Assembly: GCA_021397845.1 (NCBI GenBank)
Contig: CM038051.1
Location: forward strand, 15,596,827-15,660,826
Direction of reading: 5' to 3'
DNA length: 64,000 nucleotides
DNA from: Areca catechu
Lineage: Eukaryota; Streptophyta; Magnoliopsida; Arecales; Arecaceae
The notes under the pieces were generated by a model. The model saw only the letters and a list, made by a program, of their open reading frames with translations, made no database searches and was not told where the DNA came from. How positions within the stretch are numbered: position 1 is the stretch's first letter; each line of letters begins with the position of its first letter. Positions 10,386 to 22,023 of the stretch are shown piece by piece. The translations under genes and the position numbers were made by a program.

Positions 10386-11783
10386 AAAAGGAAAGTTCAG
10401 GTTGAACTCATCCAACCCATTCGTTGGGTCGACCCTGGACTCGGTGAGGTTCTGCTCAGATAACAGGATCTCGAGAGGAGAAATCTGGGCGGTGCGGAGT
10501 TGCTCGTAATCATCCCGGTCAGCCGCATCGATCACAGAATTTCGATTGGGGGACTTGTCCTGATCGCTCCAGACCCAGTCGACCCCCTCAACCTCAACAA
10601 AGAAAAACTTACTCTTCTATCCCCTGATAGAAGAGGGGAGCTCAAACTTGATGCCCTTCGGGCGGGAGGATAAGGACCACCACCCATCCTCAGTTGGGTG
10701 GCGCTTCAGGGTGAAGAAGGCCCTGAAAAAGAAAAACCGGGCAACAAACCCGTGGAGGTGGCAGAGCACAATGAAAGAAAAAATAACTCAAATGGCATTT
10801 GGCACTAACTGAGCAGGGACCAAACGGTAATTGTCCAAGACGGATAGGAAGAAAGGGTGGAAAGGAAACCGGAGACTCCCAGAGAAGGTCCCCTCATAAA
10901 AAGCAAGACTACCCAGGCCATTGGAAGTGACCCGTTCCCCCGGACGAGGAATCATGAGCCGGACAGAAGGCGGGATGCCATAGACATCCCGGACGGTTCT
11001 TAGTTCCTCGGCGGTGGTTGTCGAGGCGACCCCACCAGGACCTGTGGACCGAACGGACTCAGAAGCAGGAACAGAAGGAGGAGGGAGAGAAGAACCGGAT
11101 CCCGGTTCTCTGATGAGTACCGGATCGGGAGGATGCTTCCTACTGAGCTCGAAACGAGTTGCATCTTCCTCCCCGTCAGAAGAAGAAGACGCCGGCCTCT
11201 GCTCGGAAGGACCGGCCTCGTCCTGATCAGTGGAGGGGCGGAAGCCCGTACCAAAATGGGACATCCTCAAGAACAAGAGGAATGAAGAACTCGAAGCGAA
11301 GGACGAGAGAACAGACTCGACTCAGAGAAGATCCCAGACCCGGAGGAAAGACCCTACTCTAGCACGGGGAGAAGGAGGAAGAGACTGACCTGGTTCCTTA
11401 GAAAACTCGGGGCAACTGGGAGGAAGAAGGAAGCTTGGGTGCAGCAGCAGCAGGCACGGAGAATTCGAAAAGAATAGATGTTTCGGGTAAGGCCCTCTTT
11501 CAATTTCGAAATGACCCGATGGATTCGTACCGATTTAACCCCTCCGCCAACAAATCCATGCCACGTGCTGCCCATCGATGAAAACGGCATCGCGGCCGCT
11601 CTGAATTCTGCGCCAACATTAACTACTCATCGGACGTGGCCACATGGCACCCCCGGATTGGTCCGCAGGGCCGTTCCCCGAAGCGCCAGCAGTCATGGCC
11701 ATCATCGCGCTAGATTCCCACATTTCCACATCAGCATCGCAATTACTCCCTTCGACCCGAGCGCCGTGCACTAACGAGCCTCG

Positions 11784-11798
11784 GGAGTGGGGGGCAAA
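11784..11798 (+). other. Polypurine tract before the 3' LTR
   Basis: GGGAGTGGGGGGCAAA ends at 11798, directly before the TGATGTGG start of the 3' LTR. It is positioned and composed like the plus-strand primer of LTR retrotransposons. Confidence 0.75.
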
Positions 11799-13489
11799 TG
11801 ATGTGGTGGGATCGCTGACGTGGAGGAACCGGCCGGCACTACGTCAAGAAAAGACGCCGCGTCGGATGCCGCGTCAACTCTCCAGCCCGGACTCCACTAC
11901 CGAGCTGAGTTGAGCTCCCTCAAGGCAGCGAGCCGAGCTCCCTCAAGGCAGCGAGCCGAGCTCTGTCCTCCGCCAGGTCGGGCCCGCAAGCTCGGGACGC
12001 CTAGGTCGGAGTCGCATCCTGCCCTCTAGAGCGAGACCCTCGGAGGTTAGTGCCTTGTGGTCGAGGTCGAGCTCAGCGCTCACCCGCCAACGTGGAGCCT
12101 CTCCGAGCACGCGCCCTCTGGACCGGGTCCACCTCCTGCCCTCCAGAGCGAGACCCTCGGATGTTAGTGCCCTGTGGTCGAGGTCGAGCTCAGCGCTCAC
12201 CCGCCAACGTGGAGCCTCTCCGAGCGCGCGCCCTCTGGACCGGGTCCGCCTCCTGCCCTCCAGAACGAGACCCTCGGAGGTTAGTGCCCTGTGGTCGAGG
12301 TCGAGCTTAGCGCTCACCCGCCAACATGGAGCCTCTCCGAGCGCGTGCCCTCTGGACCGGGTCTGCCTTCTGCCCTCCGGAGCGAGACCCTCGGAGGTTA
12401 GAGCCCTGTGGTCGTGGTCGAGCTCAGCGCTCACCCGCCAATGTGGAGCCTCTCCGAGCGCGCGCCCTCCGGACCGGGCTCGCACTCTGCCCTCCACCAA
12501 GACGCCCCCGCAAGCTCGGAGTTCCTAGGTCGGAGTGAGCCCTGCTGTTCCAGCTCAGCCCCAGCTCGGACGAGGTCCTCACCAGCCCAGAACGCCGGCG
12601 AGTTGCCCGAGGACTCACTGGAGTGCCTTCCAGGCCGTACTGACCACCTACAACCACCAGTTACACTAGAAAGGAAAGAAGCACGCTGATCGAGGCGCCA
12701 CATTTCTCACAAACCACCCGGATCATCCAAGAGAGGAAGCCAACCGAGAGATTTGAATCCTATGGGCGGCGGCCTACCATTCAAGGCACTGCCAGGTTTC
12801 TCTGAATGAGGCGACCAAGAGGAGTGTCGAAGCGCATGACAACTCCCCTTATCATGAATCAGGAAAGACTCCTCGGGACATCGCCGCATGTGCCTGACAG
12901 CCCGGCGGGGACCCCGAGACAAGTACCCGACAGTAACCTAGTTGCAACAAACTCGGAGGTTACACGACCCCAAGACAGAAAAAATAGAGGCGACAAGCCA
13001 GAAAAAAAAAAGAGAGAGATGTGCAACCCCCACCAGGAAGAGGGGCATGGCACCACCAACACAAGCGCAAGCTTGACCAAGAGGGCGAAGCGCCACCACC
13101 ACTACCACGGTGGAAGGAAAACAAGGGATACAAGGAGAGGCGGAGGATCAGGAAACCCCTCTGTCCTAGCCATCGTTCTCTCCCTGCAACATTTTCATCT
13201 TCACACACATCTTTTACTCCTCCTAGTGCGGAGTCCATCAAGAGGGGCCCGACTAGGAGGATCTGTTCCCTTGGATCGTTACTGACTTGATCATCGGAGT
13301 GCCCTCGCCGGAAACCCCGGCCCGGGTCACTAACCCCTGTCTTGTAGGTCCAGGTCCACCGGACGGCGAGGCAGACAAGGAGAGCGCACCCAACTTGGAG
13401 GTCCAGGAGCAGAGGATCACCGGGTAGCGAAAGGGGGCGCACTCCGGTGCCGACAACAGCTATGGGCCACGGCGATCCCGGCGTCAACA
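11799..13489 (+). repeat. 3' LTR (1,691 bp)
   Basis: Starts TGATGTGG and ends GCGTCAACA. The same TGATGTGG...CAACA ends define the solo LTR at 28789-30027, whose TSD is perfect, which supports these boundaries. The 3' half matches the truncated 5' LTR; the 5' half contains a 117-bp array. CCATC at 13490-13494 would be the right TSD copy, but the left copy is not preserved. Confidence 0.85.
12010..12510. repeat. 117-bp tandem array within the LTR
   Basis: Just over four units of GTGGTCGAGGTCGAGCTCAG with following sequence, starting at 12057, 12174, 12291 and 12408, each exactly 117 bp apart. The unit is a multiple of three, so long overlapping open frames appear on both strands; these are best explained by the repeat and not by genes. 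Confidence 0.9.
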
Positions 13490-13845
13490 CCATCCACATG
13501 GTCAAATAATTGGTTTTCTAACCGCCACTACTTACTGTTATGAGAAGGTTTTCCTAACTAACTCCCATAGCCGTAAGTAGTTACACTTATACCTATAAAT
13601 ACTGGTAAGAGAGGACATTCAGGGAAGCTAAGCGAAGCTAAGCTAAGCTAACTCTGAGCAAACTTGAGCCATCTTCTTCCTTCTTCTCATCATTCTCTGC
13701 TCTCGAGCTCTCCATTTTGCTGTCTGAATTCTTGCTAACTTTGATATCGGAATGTCCCCACCAGAAAAATTCCGGTTAGGAAAGTTGTTTTGGCGAACCG
13801 ATGAACGAATTACTCCATTCAGTCGGCGGGGATTCAGCGTCAACA
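13490..13845 (+). repeat. LTR-like fragment downstream of the retrotransposon
   Basis: Contains TATAAATA at 13594-13601, followed by a transcribed-leader-like sequence and an end GCGTCAACA at 13845. The layout resembles the R/U5 part of another LTR into which the upstream element inserted. No second copy is present in the window, so this stays tentative. Confidence 0.4.
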
Positions 13846-15425
13846 ATAACCAATGAAAGATAATACAAAACTATAGTTGAATCAGGAACCCACTTTACAA
13901 TGGCAAATAATGGTATTTGTTGATTACTTTAGTTACAATGATATCCCAATATGTGGGATATCAGCAATGCGCCAACACGGAAACCTTTCTTGTTTGCTTA
14001 TAACTTAATATGTCAATTCTTTATTCACCTTCCACTGGACTCGAGATGATAACCACACCCTCCAATATTTAGAAGAAAAGAAATATCAGTAGAAAAAGTC
14101 ATATATTAAGAAGATTGTGTTTAAGTAGTTTAATAAAAAGAAAAATAAAGAGAGAGAAATGAAGAAGAATGCGTTTGAGTCTTGGTAGTTGCTTAGGAAA
14201 CTATGTTGAGCCAGCAGCAGCTAGCTGCCGGACTGTTTTATCTTGACGCTAATAGGAAAAAGCAAAGAACTTGTAGCTTTTTATTTTTAGGCCAAAAAAA
14301 ATAACTTTTTTATATTTTGCATGAATTTGCAGAAGTCCTCTTAGATGCCCGATTGTTATAGTGTAAACCCTTGCACTTTTTTAGGTTGTGACAATGTTGT
14401 CCACTCTCTTCCAATTGAGGTCAAAACTCACCAGCAGTGGTTGCTTGTCAGCTATTGAAAATGCTGACCTGTTTGTAAAACAGCACAGTATGCGAGGTAG
14501 ATCGATTGTACCGGTCCATGACCTAAAATAAATATCAAAAAAATATTAAAAAATATTAAAAAATATTATTAAATAATTAAGTCATGCAAGAAAGTCTTTT
14601 TCATGTTTCAACGTAGAGGACATCTCTATTTTTTTTTTTTTTTTTTCATGCTTCACATTTTTTACATGCTTTTTCACACATAAAATGAACATCAAAGACC
14701 TCTTTAAATAGAGCATGACATGGATGGGTTGATTGGCTCATGCCTGAACTTAAAAACTAAAAATTACTTAAACACAAATTCTAAACTAAAATAGAGTAAT
14801 TTTAGAAATAGAGTTTTATTTAATATATGACATAGAAGGAATAATTAATTTGAGTCATAGTCATCTAAACTAATAATCAACTAAAAATGAAATTTTAATT
14901 AGAGTTGAACTTGGTAATAAATCTTAACATTCTCTCTCGTTACAACATTCATGCCGATGATGATAAATTTATTAATATTGTAAAATATTATAATAGCCGT
15001 TGTCTTCATTGTCATGCTAACAGTAATATATAATAACTTGTCCAAACCAATAATCGAATAGTGAAACTTTTTTATTCGCTCGAACAATAATTATTTCATT
15101 GACCCATTTTTTTGATGTGTATGTTGAAGACAGTGATGTTCTGCAATATTGTCTCTCAATGTTGACTTCATGGTACCAAGATTCTATCCAGCATCTAGTT
15201 TATTTCAATGAATATCAAATTATCGATTATAATATAAGCGTGTAGAGAGAGATATGAAGGTGTATCTTTTAAGAATCCCTTCTTATCAATTTATAGAGTT
15301 ATGCGGAGTAACTGAATATCGCTAAAGAGGTGGCCTTCTCTAATATGTGTAACAGATTTTTGGTAAGTGTCGAGATTTTATCTCTCGCATCTTTTTTTGC
15401 TAGTATCTTTATGTTAGGATAGCAG
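13846..15425. other. Unassigned AT-rich intergenic DNA
   Basis: No gene or element end was recognised. There are short ATTAAAAAAT direct repeats near 14540-14570 and a poly-T tract at 14630-14647. No long open frames. Confidence 0.4.
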
Positions 15426-15429
15426 GTTT

Positions 15430-15720
15430 TGTTGGGATCCTGCCTTCCACGATCCTGTCTGCCGCGATCTCTACTAGGATGCTATAACTATTTGCCTTTA
15501 CCTCTTATTCTAAGGTTGGTCTGCTCAGCCAAGGTTGCTCATACTCTGCCACAAGTTCTTGAACTCGGTCACAGGTACTCGATCAAAGTTACTCAACCAA
15601 GAAGATACTCGTTCCTAGCCACAGGTACTCGGCCAAGGTTTCTTGCTAAGGAGATACTCATACTCGGCTAAGGTTACTCAACCAAAGAAGTACTTGTACT
15701 TGGCCAAAATTTGTCTCTAG
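15430..15720. repeat. Short degenerate repeat with ACTCGGCCAAGGTTACTCA core
   Basis: The phrases CTCGGCCAAGGTT, CACAGGTACTCG and CAACCAAGAAGATACTC recur in varying order between about 15530 and 15700. It lies directly upstream of the larger satellite-like block and may belong to the same unidentified element. Confidence 0.55.
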
Positions 15721-15939
15721 CTTAGTTGCCATCTAGTTGGTTCTGTCGAGATCGGTAGTTGGATTGTGGCCACACATTGCCTCTACTCTTGAGCCTAAAA
15801 TATTGTCGATTAAGTACTTCAACTTTTATTATTTTTGGATGATGGGAGTAGCATCACTTCGTCAGTCTCGACCTGTGGTAGCATCCATACCTTGAAGTCA
15901 TAGTAGATTTTTGTTGGTGTTTCGATCTGGAGTCCCGAC

Positions 15940-18060
15940 TGTGGGAAGCTAATTATTACTTGGAACCTGACTAATTATGAAAATTCGATTGTTGAGTGGA
16001 ACCTAAATAGGAAAAATTAGTTATTACTTGGAATGTGGAAAGTTGATTATTGCTTAGAACTTGGCTTGGACAGTCGGTTGTTGAGTGGAACCTGTTCGTG
16101 GAAAGTTAGTTGTTGAGTAGAACCTAATTATAGAAAATCGATCATTGAGTGGACCTAACTATGGAAAGTCGGTTTTTGAATGAAACCCGAAGAAAGTCGA
16201 TTGTTGAGTGGAACTTGACTATAGAAAGTCAATTATTATTTTTTTGTTGGCCAATTATTAAGCAGTCAAAGAGAAGTGATGGAGATGAAAACACGGCCAT
16301 CCTTATAGTTGACCGGGTGTTAGTCGGTGGAAGGGCTCGAAAAGCCCGTTGGTGGAGACAGAGGTATCAAAACGTGGCTATCTTCGTCAATGATCAGATC
16401 TTAAGCGATCAGATAGGAGATGGTGGTATAAAAATATGTCCATCTTTACTACTTCAATTATTAGTCAACCGAAGATGGAAGTGTGGAAACACAATCATTT
16501 TTACTGTAACCAATTGTTAATCGACTGGATAGGAGATGGTGATATAGAAACGTATCCGTCATTACTAAGATCGGTTGTTAATCGGTCGAAGATAGATGTG
16601 TGAAAACGTAGCCATCTTTATTGCATCTGATTGTAATCGACCGGATAGAAGATAGTGGTGTAGAAACATATTCATCTTTATTGCGACCAGTTATTAGTCG
16701 GTCATAGACAAGGTATGGAAATGCAACCATCTTTACTGTGAAAAGTTATTAATTGATTGGATAGAAGATGGGGATATATAAATGCACCCATCTTTACTGC
16801 GGCTAATTGTTGTTGGCTAGATATGGAGGTATGGAAACACATCTGTCTTTATTACAATCAGTTGTTAGTTGGTCGGATAGGAGATGATGACATAAAAATG
16901 TCCCTATCTTTATTACGATGGGTTGTTAGTCAATCGGAGACGAGATATGAAAATATAGCCATCTTTACTGTGATCGGTTATTAATTGTTGGATAAGAGAT
17001 AGTGGTGTAGAAATGCATCCATCTTTATTACGACCGAACTATGAAAAGTTGATTATTGCTTAGAACTTGGCTTGGACAGTTGATTGTTGAGTGGAACCTG
17101 ATCGTGGAAAGTTAGTTGTTGAGTAGAACCTTACTATAGAAAATCGATCGTTAAGTGGACCTAACTATGGAAAGTCGGTTTTTGAATGAAACCTGACCGT
17201 AGAAAGTCGATTGTTGAGTGGAACTTGACTATAGAAAATCAAATATTATTTTTTTTGTTGGCCAATTATTAAGCAGCCGAAGAGAAGTGATGGGGATGAA
17301 AACATGGCCATCCTTATAGTTGACCAGGTGTTAGTCGGTGGAAGGGCTCGAAGAGCCCGTTGGTGTAGACAGAGGTATGGAAACATGGCTATCTTCGTCA
17401 ATGACCAGATCTTAAGTGATCAGATAGGAGACGGTAGTGTAAAAACATGTCCATCTTTACTGTTTCAATTATTAGTCAACCGGAGATGGAAGTGTGGAAA
17501 CACAACCATTTTTACTGCAACCGGTTGTTAATCGACTAGATAGGAGATAGTGATATAGAAACGCATCCATCATTACTAAGACCGATTGTTAATCAGTCGG
17601 AGATAGATGTGTGAAAACATAGCCATCTTTATTGTATCTGATTGTAATCGACCGGATAGAAGATATAGTGGTATAGAAACATGTCCATCTTTATTGCAAC
17701 CAGTTATTAGTCGGTCAGAGACGAGATATGGAAATGTAACCATCTTTACTGTGAAAAGTTATTAATTGATCGGATAGGAGATGGTGATATAGAAATGCAC
17801 CCATCTTTACTACGACTAATTATTGTCGACTAGATATGGAGGTATGGAAACACATATGTCTTTATTATAATCAATTATTAGTCGGTTGGATAGGAAATGA
17901 TGACATAGAAATGTCTCCATCTTTATTACGATGGGTTGTTAGACAATCAGAGACGAGATATGAAAATATAGCTATCTTTACTGTAACTGATTATTAATTG
18001 CTGGATAAGAGATGGTGGTGTAGAAATGCATCCATCTTTATTGCAACCGGCCGTTAGAAG
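15940..18060. repeat. Satellite-like block with a tandem duplication of about 1 kb
   Basis: A segment beginning AGTTGATTATTGCTTAGAAC at 16041 recurs at 17047 (period about 1,006-1,011 bp), and the similarity continues to about 18050. Inside each copy are diverged units of about 60 bp of the type CGGATAGGAGATGGTG...CATCTTTACTGC, with GACCGGTTGTTAATCG linkers. The upstream part has a separate short repeat (GTTGAGTGGAACCTGA). No conserved coding frame. Possibly the internal or LTR region of an unidentified retroelement. Confidence 0.8.
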
Positions 18061-18645
18061 GTCGGAGGGCTTGGGGAGCTTTAGCGAGTACCGTAGGCTT
18101 TTATAGATTTGCTACGCTTCAGTGGGCCATGTAGGTTTTTCGGACCACCACCGTCTCTCTCTTATCCTCGTGCCTTTTTTTGCTGTCCCGGTCCGCCTAT
18201 CTACTTCCCTGTCGAAATGACGGAACCCTTGTTTTCCATTCGAAAGGGGGTGCCTGCCTTTGTGAAAACGAGGAGGAAAGCTAGGGAGTTTCGATCGGGA
18301 ATCAGGGATAATTGTTCGACTTCCGATGTAGCGAGAAGAAAAAAAAAAAAAAAAAAAAACTTTGAACAACTTGGTCTGGATTGATCGGTTCAACAGGTCC
18401 GTCTGATTCTGTCAGATTTAGACTGGAGACCTGATCCTTGGTTCAACTGGTTGAACTTGGAGATAGGCCATACGAGTGCACGTATGAATGATTTTGAAGG
18501 CTACATCTTGTACCATTTTGTGCCGCATCCACACTGGATCTTGCAAATATTATGCTAGATCTTTGTTAAATGAGGCATAAAGGTGCAGGACTTTAATGAT
18601 TTCATCGTCTGATCGGTCTCCCGCAAAATTGGTGAGATCCATGAC
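18061..18645. other. Unassigned DNA
   Basis: A moderately GC-rich patch (18060-18330), then a poly-A tract (18340-18359), then AT-rich sequence. No gene is recognised. The overlapping open frames on both strands at 18109-18393 lack any recognisable domain. Confidence 0.35.
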
Positions 18646-18647
18646 CA

Positions 18648-19198
18648 TCGTATTTTAATATTAGATCCAGATCCAACCCACTAAAAAATCGGATCAAGTC
18701 GGGTTGGATCCACTATCAAAATTTTCAACCCAATGAATCATTCAGGTTGGATCATGTCCATAAATAACCCGATTCTAATCTAAAAAATTTAGATTTAGAT
18801 ATGATCCGGATAAAATATAGATAATTATATTTTAATTATTATATAGTCATCCATTATCAGCCATAAAATAGATAACAAATAATATTATTTTTAAAATAAT
18901 TTAAGATGTAAAAATAATTATAATTCTATCTCTATGTCAAAAATAAGTTTCATATAAGTATTAAATTATAATTTAAAGATCCAAATAAATATGATGTTAA
19001 CAGAGTTTAGTATGTTCGAGTTGGATCGATGTGTAGGATCCAAATTTAGTAAACCCAAATCCAATCCGAAAAATAAAACAAATCTAATTTTAAAACCCGA
19101 TCTAAATATATGAGTTCGTAAAAAGAGATTGGATCGAATCTAAATAGACCGAGCCAGTTCGGGTTATGAATCAACCCGATCCACTTGTAATGGCATTG
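18648..19198. mobile_element. hAT-type MITE, copy 1 (5' end lost)
   Basis: Aligns along nearly its whole length with the intact copy at 38387-38953 (shared phrases: TAATATTAGATCC, AATAATATTATTTTTAAAAT, TAGTATGTTC). The first 65 or so bases of the family, including the 5' TIR, are not recognisable here. The 3' end is degenerate, so no TSD could be found. Confidence 0.7.
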
Positions 19199-21320
19199 TT
19201 GGATGTGTGCACCCCGAATGATATTCCATGTCAAAGTCATCCAACCAAGGTCGTATCGGACCCAAACTTACCGGTTGGCACAACGAGCTGTATGCAACCC
19301 GTGCTGGTTAGTGGAGTTAGGATGTACATCAATGAAGGTATAACATCAATGAAGTTAGGACGTATAACATCAATTGGGGTACGGGACACCCAGCACTCAT
19401 TATCCAGGGATGACAAGAGCTAGGGCATCCAACAATGAAGGAATAACCAGCAACGATAAAAGGGAAAGAAAGAAAAAAATTAACCAGGAGGGAAAAAAAA
19501 AAAAGAAAAGAAATATATATATATAGATATATATATATATAAGGGACGGGAAGGATTGAAGAAAGACAGGTTCACTTGTCCTCCAAGACAAGTCCCTGAG
19601 ATTTGAAACACCATCCGAAAGTGCAACTTAACACCACCCAATTTTATGGGGACCGCTCACGGATCACAGACGGAAAGATATTGGGTCGTTCGTGAACTAG
19701 CTGAGATGCTGCGATGGTCTCTCTATTTTTCCACATTGAACGTGTTTCTCGTGTTGATTACTTACCCAGAGCTATCACTGCTCTCCAATTGAAGATTCAA
19801 AATTCGAACCTTGGTGGTACCATAATTGTTGTATTGCTAAAATAAATTTAAAGCAAACAACGATGTCTATCTATTATCTATATATTAATCTATTGCATAT
19901 AACTAAAATAGTACTATCTAGATTTAATGTTACTGAGTATCAAATTTTTATAAATTTTTTTTTCTCACTTAAAATTATATCTTTTATATAAATTACTATA
20001 TCTATAAAAACAAATTATAGCATGGTTTTAGTTTTGGAGGATTTTTTTTTTTTTTTTCAAAACTTATACTAAATTTCTATGACTTAGTTTTGTAAAAAAA
20101 TTTTCAAATATCAAATTTTTAAATAAATTTTAAATAAATTTAAAATAATAGATATAACTAAATGCTGGGCCTATGCGATGTATGAAATATAATAATTTAG
20201 ATATTTGATATGATTTAAAATTTATTTAATAAAATTTATCATTTATTAAATTTATTATATCTATTATCTTAAATATGTCCGAAATTTATTTCAGAATTTT
20301 TAATATTTAAAAACTCTCATCCAAAATTAAGCCATGAAGTTTGGTGCAAGCTCTGGAGAAAATTTTTTTTTTAAAATAAAGTCAGATTTCTTTATTTTTA
20401 TAGATATAATAATAGATTACGTAGAATATATAAAATTTTATATAATCAGCAAACAAAATATTCAAATATCAGTCGCCCTCCTCCGACAACTATCTAGAAT
20501 TAATTGCAGGGATACGAATTGACATGATTTTTACTTATGTAAGAATTTGCTTTCTTTAGCATGTTTGATACCATGCATCAAACACTATTTATAGAAAACC
20601 GTTGTATGAAAAAAAAAAGAAAAAACCCCAAAAATATTGACAATTGATGTTCACATATGACCATCAACGATTTTTATTTGAAAATAAATGACGTGTACCA
20701 TGGTCACTGTTGCGCTCAGCGATCAGTGATCCACAATTAACACAAGGGCTTCTTTCTGCAAGCATGTCCATGCAAACGTGCAATCAACGGAAAGTAACAA
20801 CTTTTTGTAGCTATTAAAGGCCTATAATAGATCTTCTGTAAAAGTAAAATAAAATAAAATAAAATAAAATAAAAAGAGTTAATTTCATATCTTGCCGGTC
20901 ACATTTAGGTGTCTCCATTTTCTATCTTATTCCTACCTAGGCATGGAGTTAACTGCACAGAATTACAAAGGGCCAAGTGTTTCCCCAATCTGGTAATCAG
21001 ATGTCTCTATTCATGTTTTTTTTTTCTTTTTTTTTTTTTTCGGTGCAGTAAATGTTTCATGTTTCCAATACATAACAAATTAAAAAGTCTCTTTTAGGTC
21101 TGAATTGAGAACCTCCCTTTTTCTTTTCTTTTTTTAACTAAAGGGGGACCAGCGGTCCGGCACACGATGCATCATTTACTGCAAGGGATGCATCATCATT
21201 TGAATTATCTTTCTTTTGTTGTAAAAAAAATAATAATAATAAAAGGCAAAAGAAACGATGGTTCTCTCTCTTATGAGAATGCTTGGGCCAAATCATTGGA
21301 GCCGTTTGCCAGGGCCCACA
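19199..21320. other. Intergenic DNA with simple repeats and a weak foldback
   Basis: No gene found. A TA/GATA microsatellite lies at about 19514-19542. A weak inverted repeat pairs about 20023-20050 (CATGGTTTTAGTTTTGGAGG) with about 20310-20343, as in a decayed MITE. (AAAAT)n lies at about 20845-20872. Poly-T tracts occur at 20043-20058 and 21018-21040. Confidence 0.4.
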
Positions 21321-21935
21321 CCCCACCCGGGCCGTTTATGACCACCTTTCACGGTGCGCGTGATCAGGCTAAGATATGGCTTCTTTTTGCCGTACTCGCT
21401 TTGGAAAAAGGCCACGAAAAAGATGATAGCGGTGGAAGAGAGAGAGAGAGAGGGAGAGAGAGGGAGATTCCTGTAAGCTGGTTAACTTTCCAATGAAAAC
21501 AAAGACTGAGATCTCGAGAAAGAGCGACCTCGTCGATCCATACATCTGTCCTCTTTGGCTCTTTGCTCGGATTCCGTAGCCACATCTAATCCCACTTTAA
21601 TTAATAAAACACGAGCCTGCATCCTTTACCATTTGGTTCCAACTAGCAAAAAGACGATTGCTCTCCACAATCACGGTCATCAATCAATTTGATGAGGTTT
21701 ATTCAACGGCTGTGATCATCGTGCATGTGGCTTCTGTCATCGGAGCAAACTACGAAAGCATGCCACCCACACATGCAAGCATGGTTTCCAGCTTCCCAGC
21801 ATCCCCATCCCCCACCCTCCAGTTTCCGGTTGACCATCTAACCCGTGGGCCTTTTTTTTTTTTTTTTTTATAGTTTTTGAAATCCCCGGCCAACCGCACT
21901 CATATAAAATACATCTCCTCTTTCTTTCCTTGACC
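21321..21935 (+). promoter_or_regulatory. Probable promoter of the ICR gene
   Basis: TATAAAAT at 21903-21910 is followed by a C/T-rich stretch (21916-21965, CTCTCTCTCCGTCTCTCTCC) typical of a plant core promoter and leader. A GA microsatellite (about 21440-21468) lies 440 bp upstream. Transcription would start near 21935, inferred from the usual 25-35 bp spacing. The next good donor, GAG|GTAAGA at 22024, fits the non-coding first exon of the gene below. Confidence 0.55.
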
Positions 21936-22023
21936 CATCATCTCTCTCTCCGTCTCTCTCCCTCTGGGTTGGCAGAAGAGGATATAGAGCTTGAGGTTTA
22001 TGGTTGGTGAAATCCATATTGAG
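21935..22023 (+). other. Probable 5'-UTR exon of the ICR gene, with a short uORF
   Basis: From the inferred start near 21935 to the donor at 22023/22024. It contains ATG at 22000-22002. If joined to the acceptor at 24098 the uORF would read MVGEIHIEF and then stop, 45 bases before the main start codon. Exon boundaries are inferred from splice-site consensus and position only; the intron would be about 2.07 kb. A proximal start site near 24064 (TATTTAT) is an alternative. Confidence 0.45.

Larger units (their letters stand above)
7492..11276 (-). pseudogene. Antisense 'transposase (putative) gypsy type' gene with coiled-coil tail, broken
   Basis: Reads against the host retrotransposon. The first exon starts at 11276 (MSHFGTGFRPSTDQDEAG) and contains motifs of Pfam PF04195 as I recall it: GIPPSVRLMIPRPGE, RFPFHPFFLSVLDNY, and later KRHPTEDGWWS and KSKFFFVEVEGVDWVW. 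The frame runs to about 10396 but is cut by TGA at 10790-10788 and TAG at 10619-10617, each where the family has Trp. After an intron now holding a solo LTR (9106-10385), further exons follow: about 9045-8395, then 8305-7492. They give Ala/Pro-rich and coiled-coil sequence (IESLKAYLKEKVGANGALEQ; AELAVGRKKLAVAEKAAEEA), with at least one frameshift near 8000. Function of this family is unknown; the Pfam name reflects only its association with retroelements. Confidence 0.72.
3496..13489 (+). mobile_element. Deletion-derivative Gypsy-type LTR retrotransposon, nested
   Basis: Two related direct repeats bound the element: a 5'-truncated LTR (3496-4250) and a full 3' LTR (11799-13489). A TTGGCGCGCC primer-binding-type sequence follows the first, and a polypurine tract precedes the second. 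Inside, gag and pol are almost gone: a gag zinc-knuckle remnant (4600-4890) is followed closely by an integrase C-terminal remnant (4935-5060). In their place are in-frame tandem arrays (5130-7215) and an antisense gene (11276-7492), the latter broken by a solo LTR. The missing protease, RT and RNase H make it non-autonomous (LARD-like). A 5-bp TSD cannot be tested because the left end is truncated. Confidence 0.85.

Noticed and set aside
12050..12528. Long overlapping open frames on both strands (up to 185 codons)
   Set aside because: They follow exactly from the 117-bp repeat, whose length is divisible by three; no domain or start context.
19514..19542. TA/GATA run as a centromeric or telomeric satellite
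   Set aside because: Too short and unique; an ordinary microsatellite.
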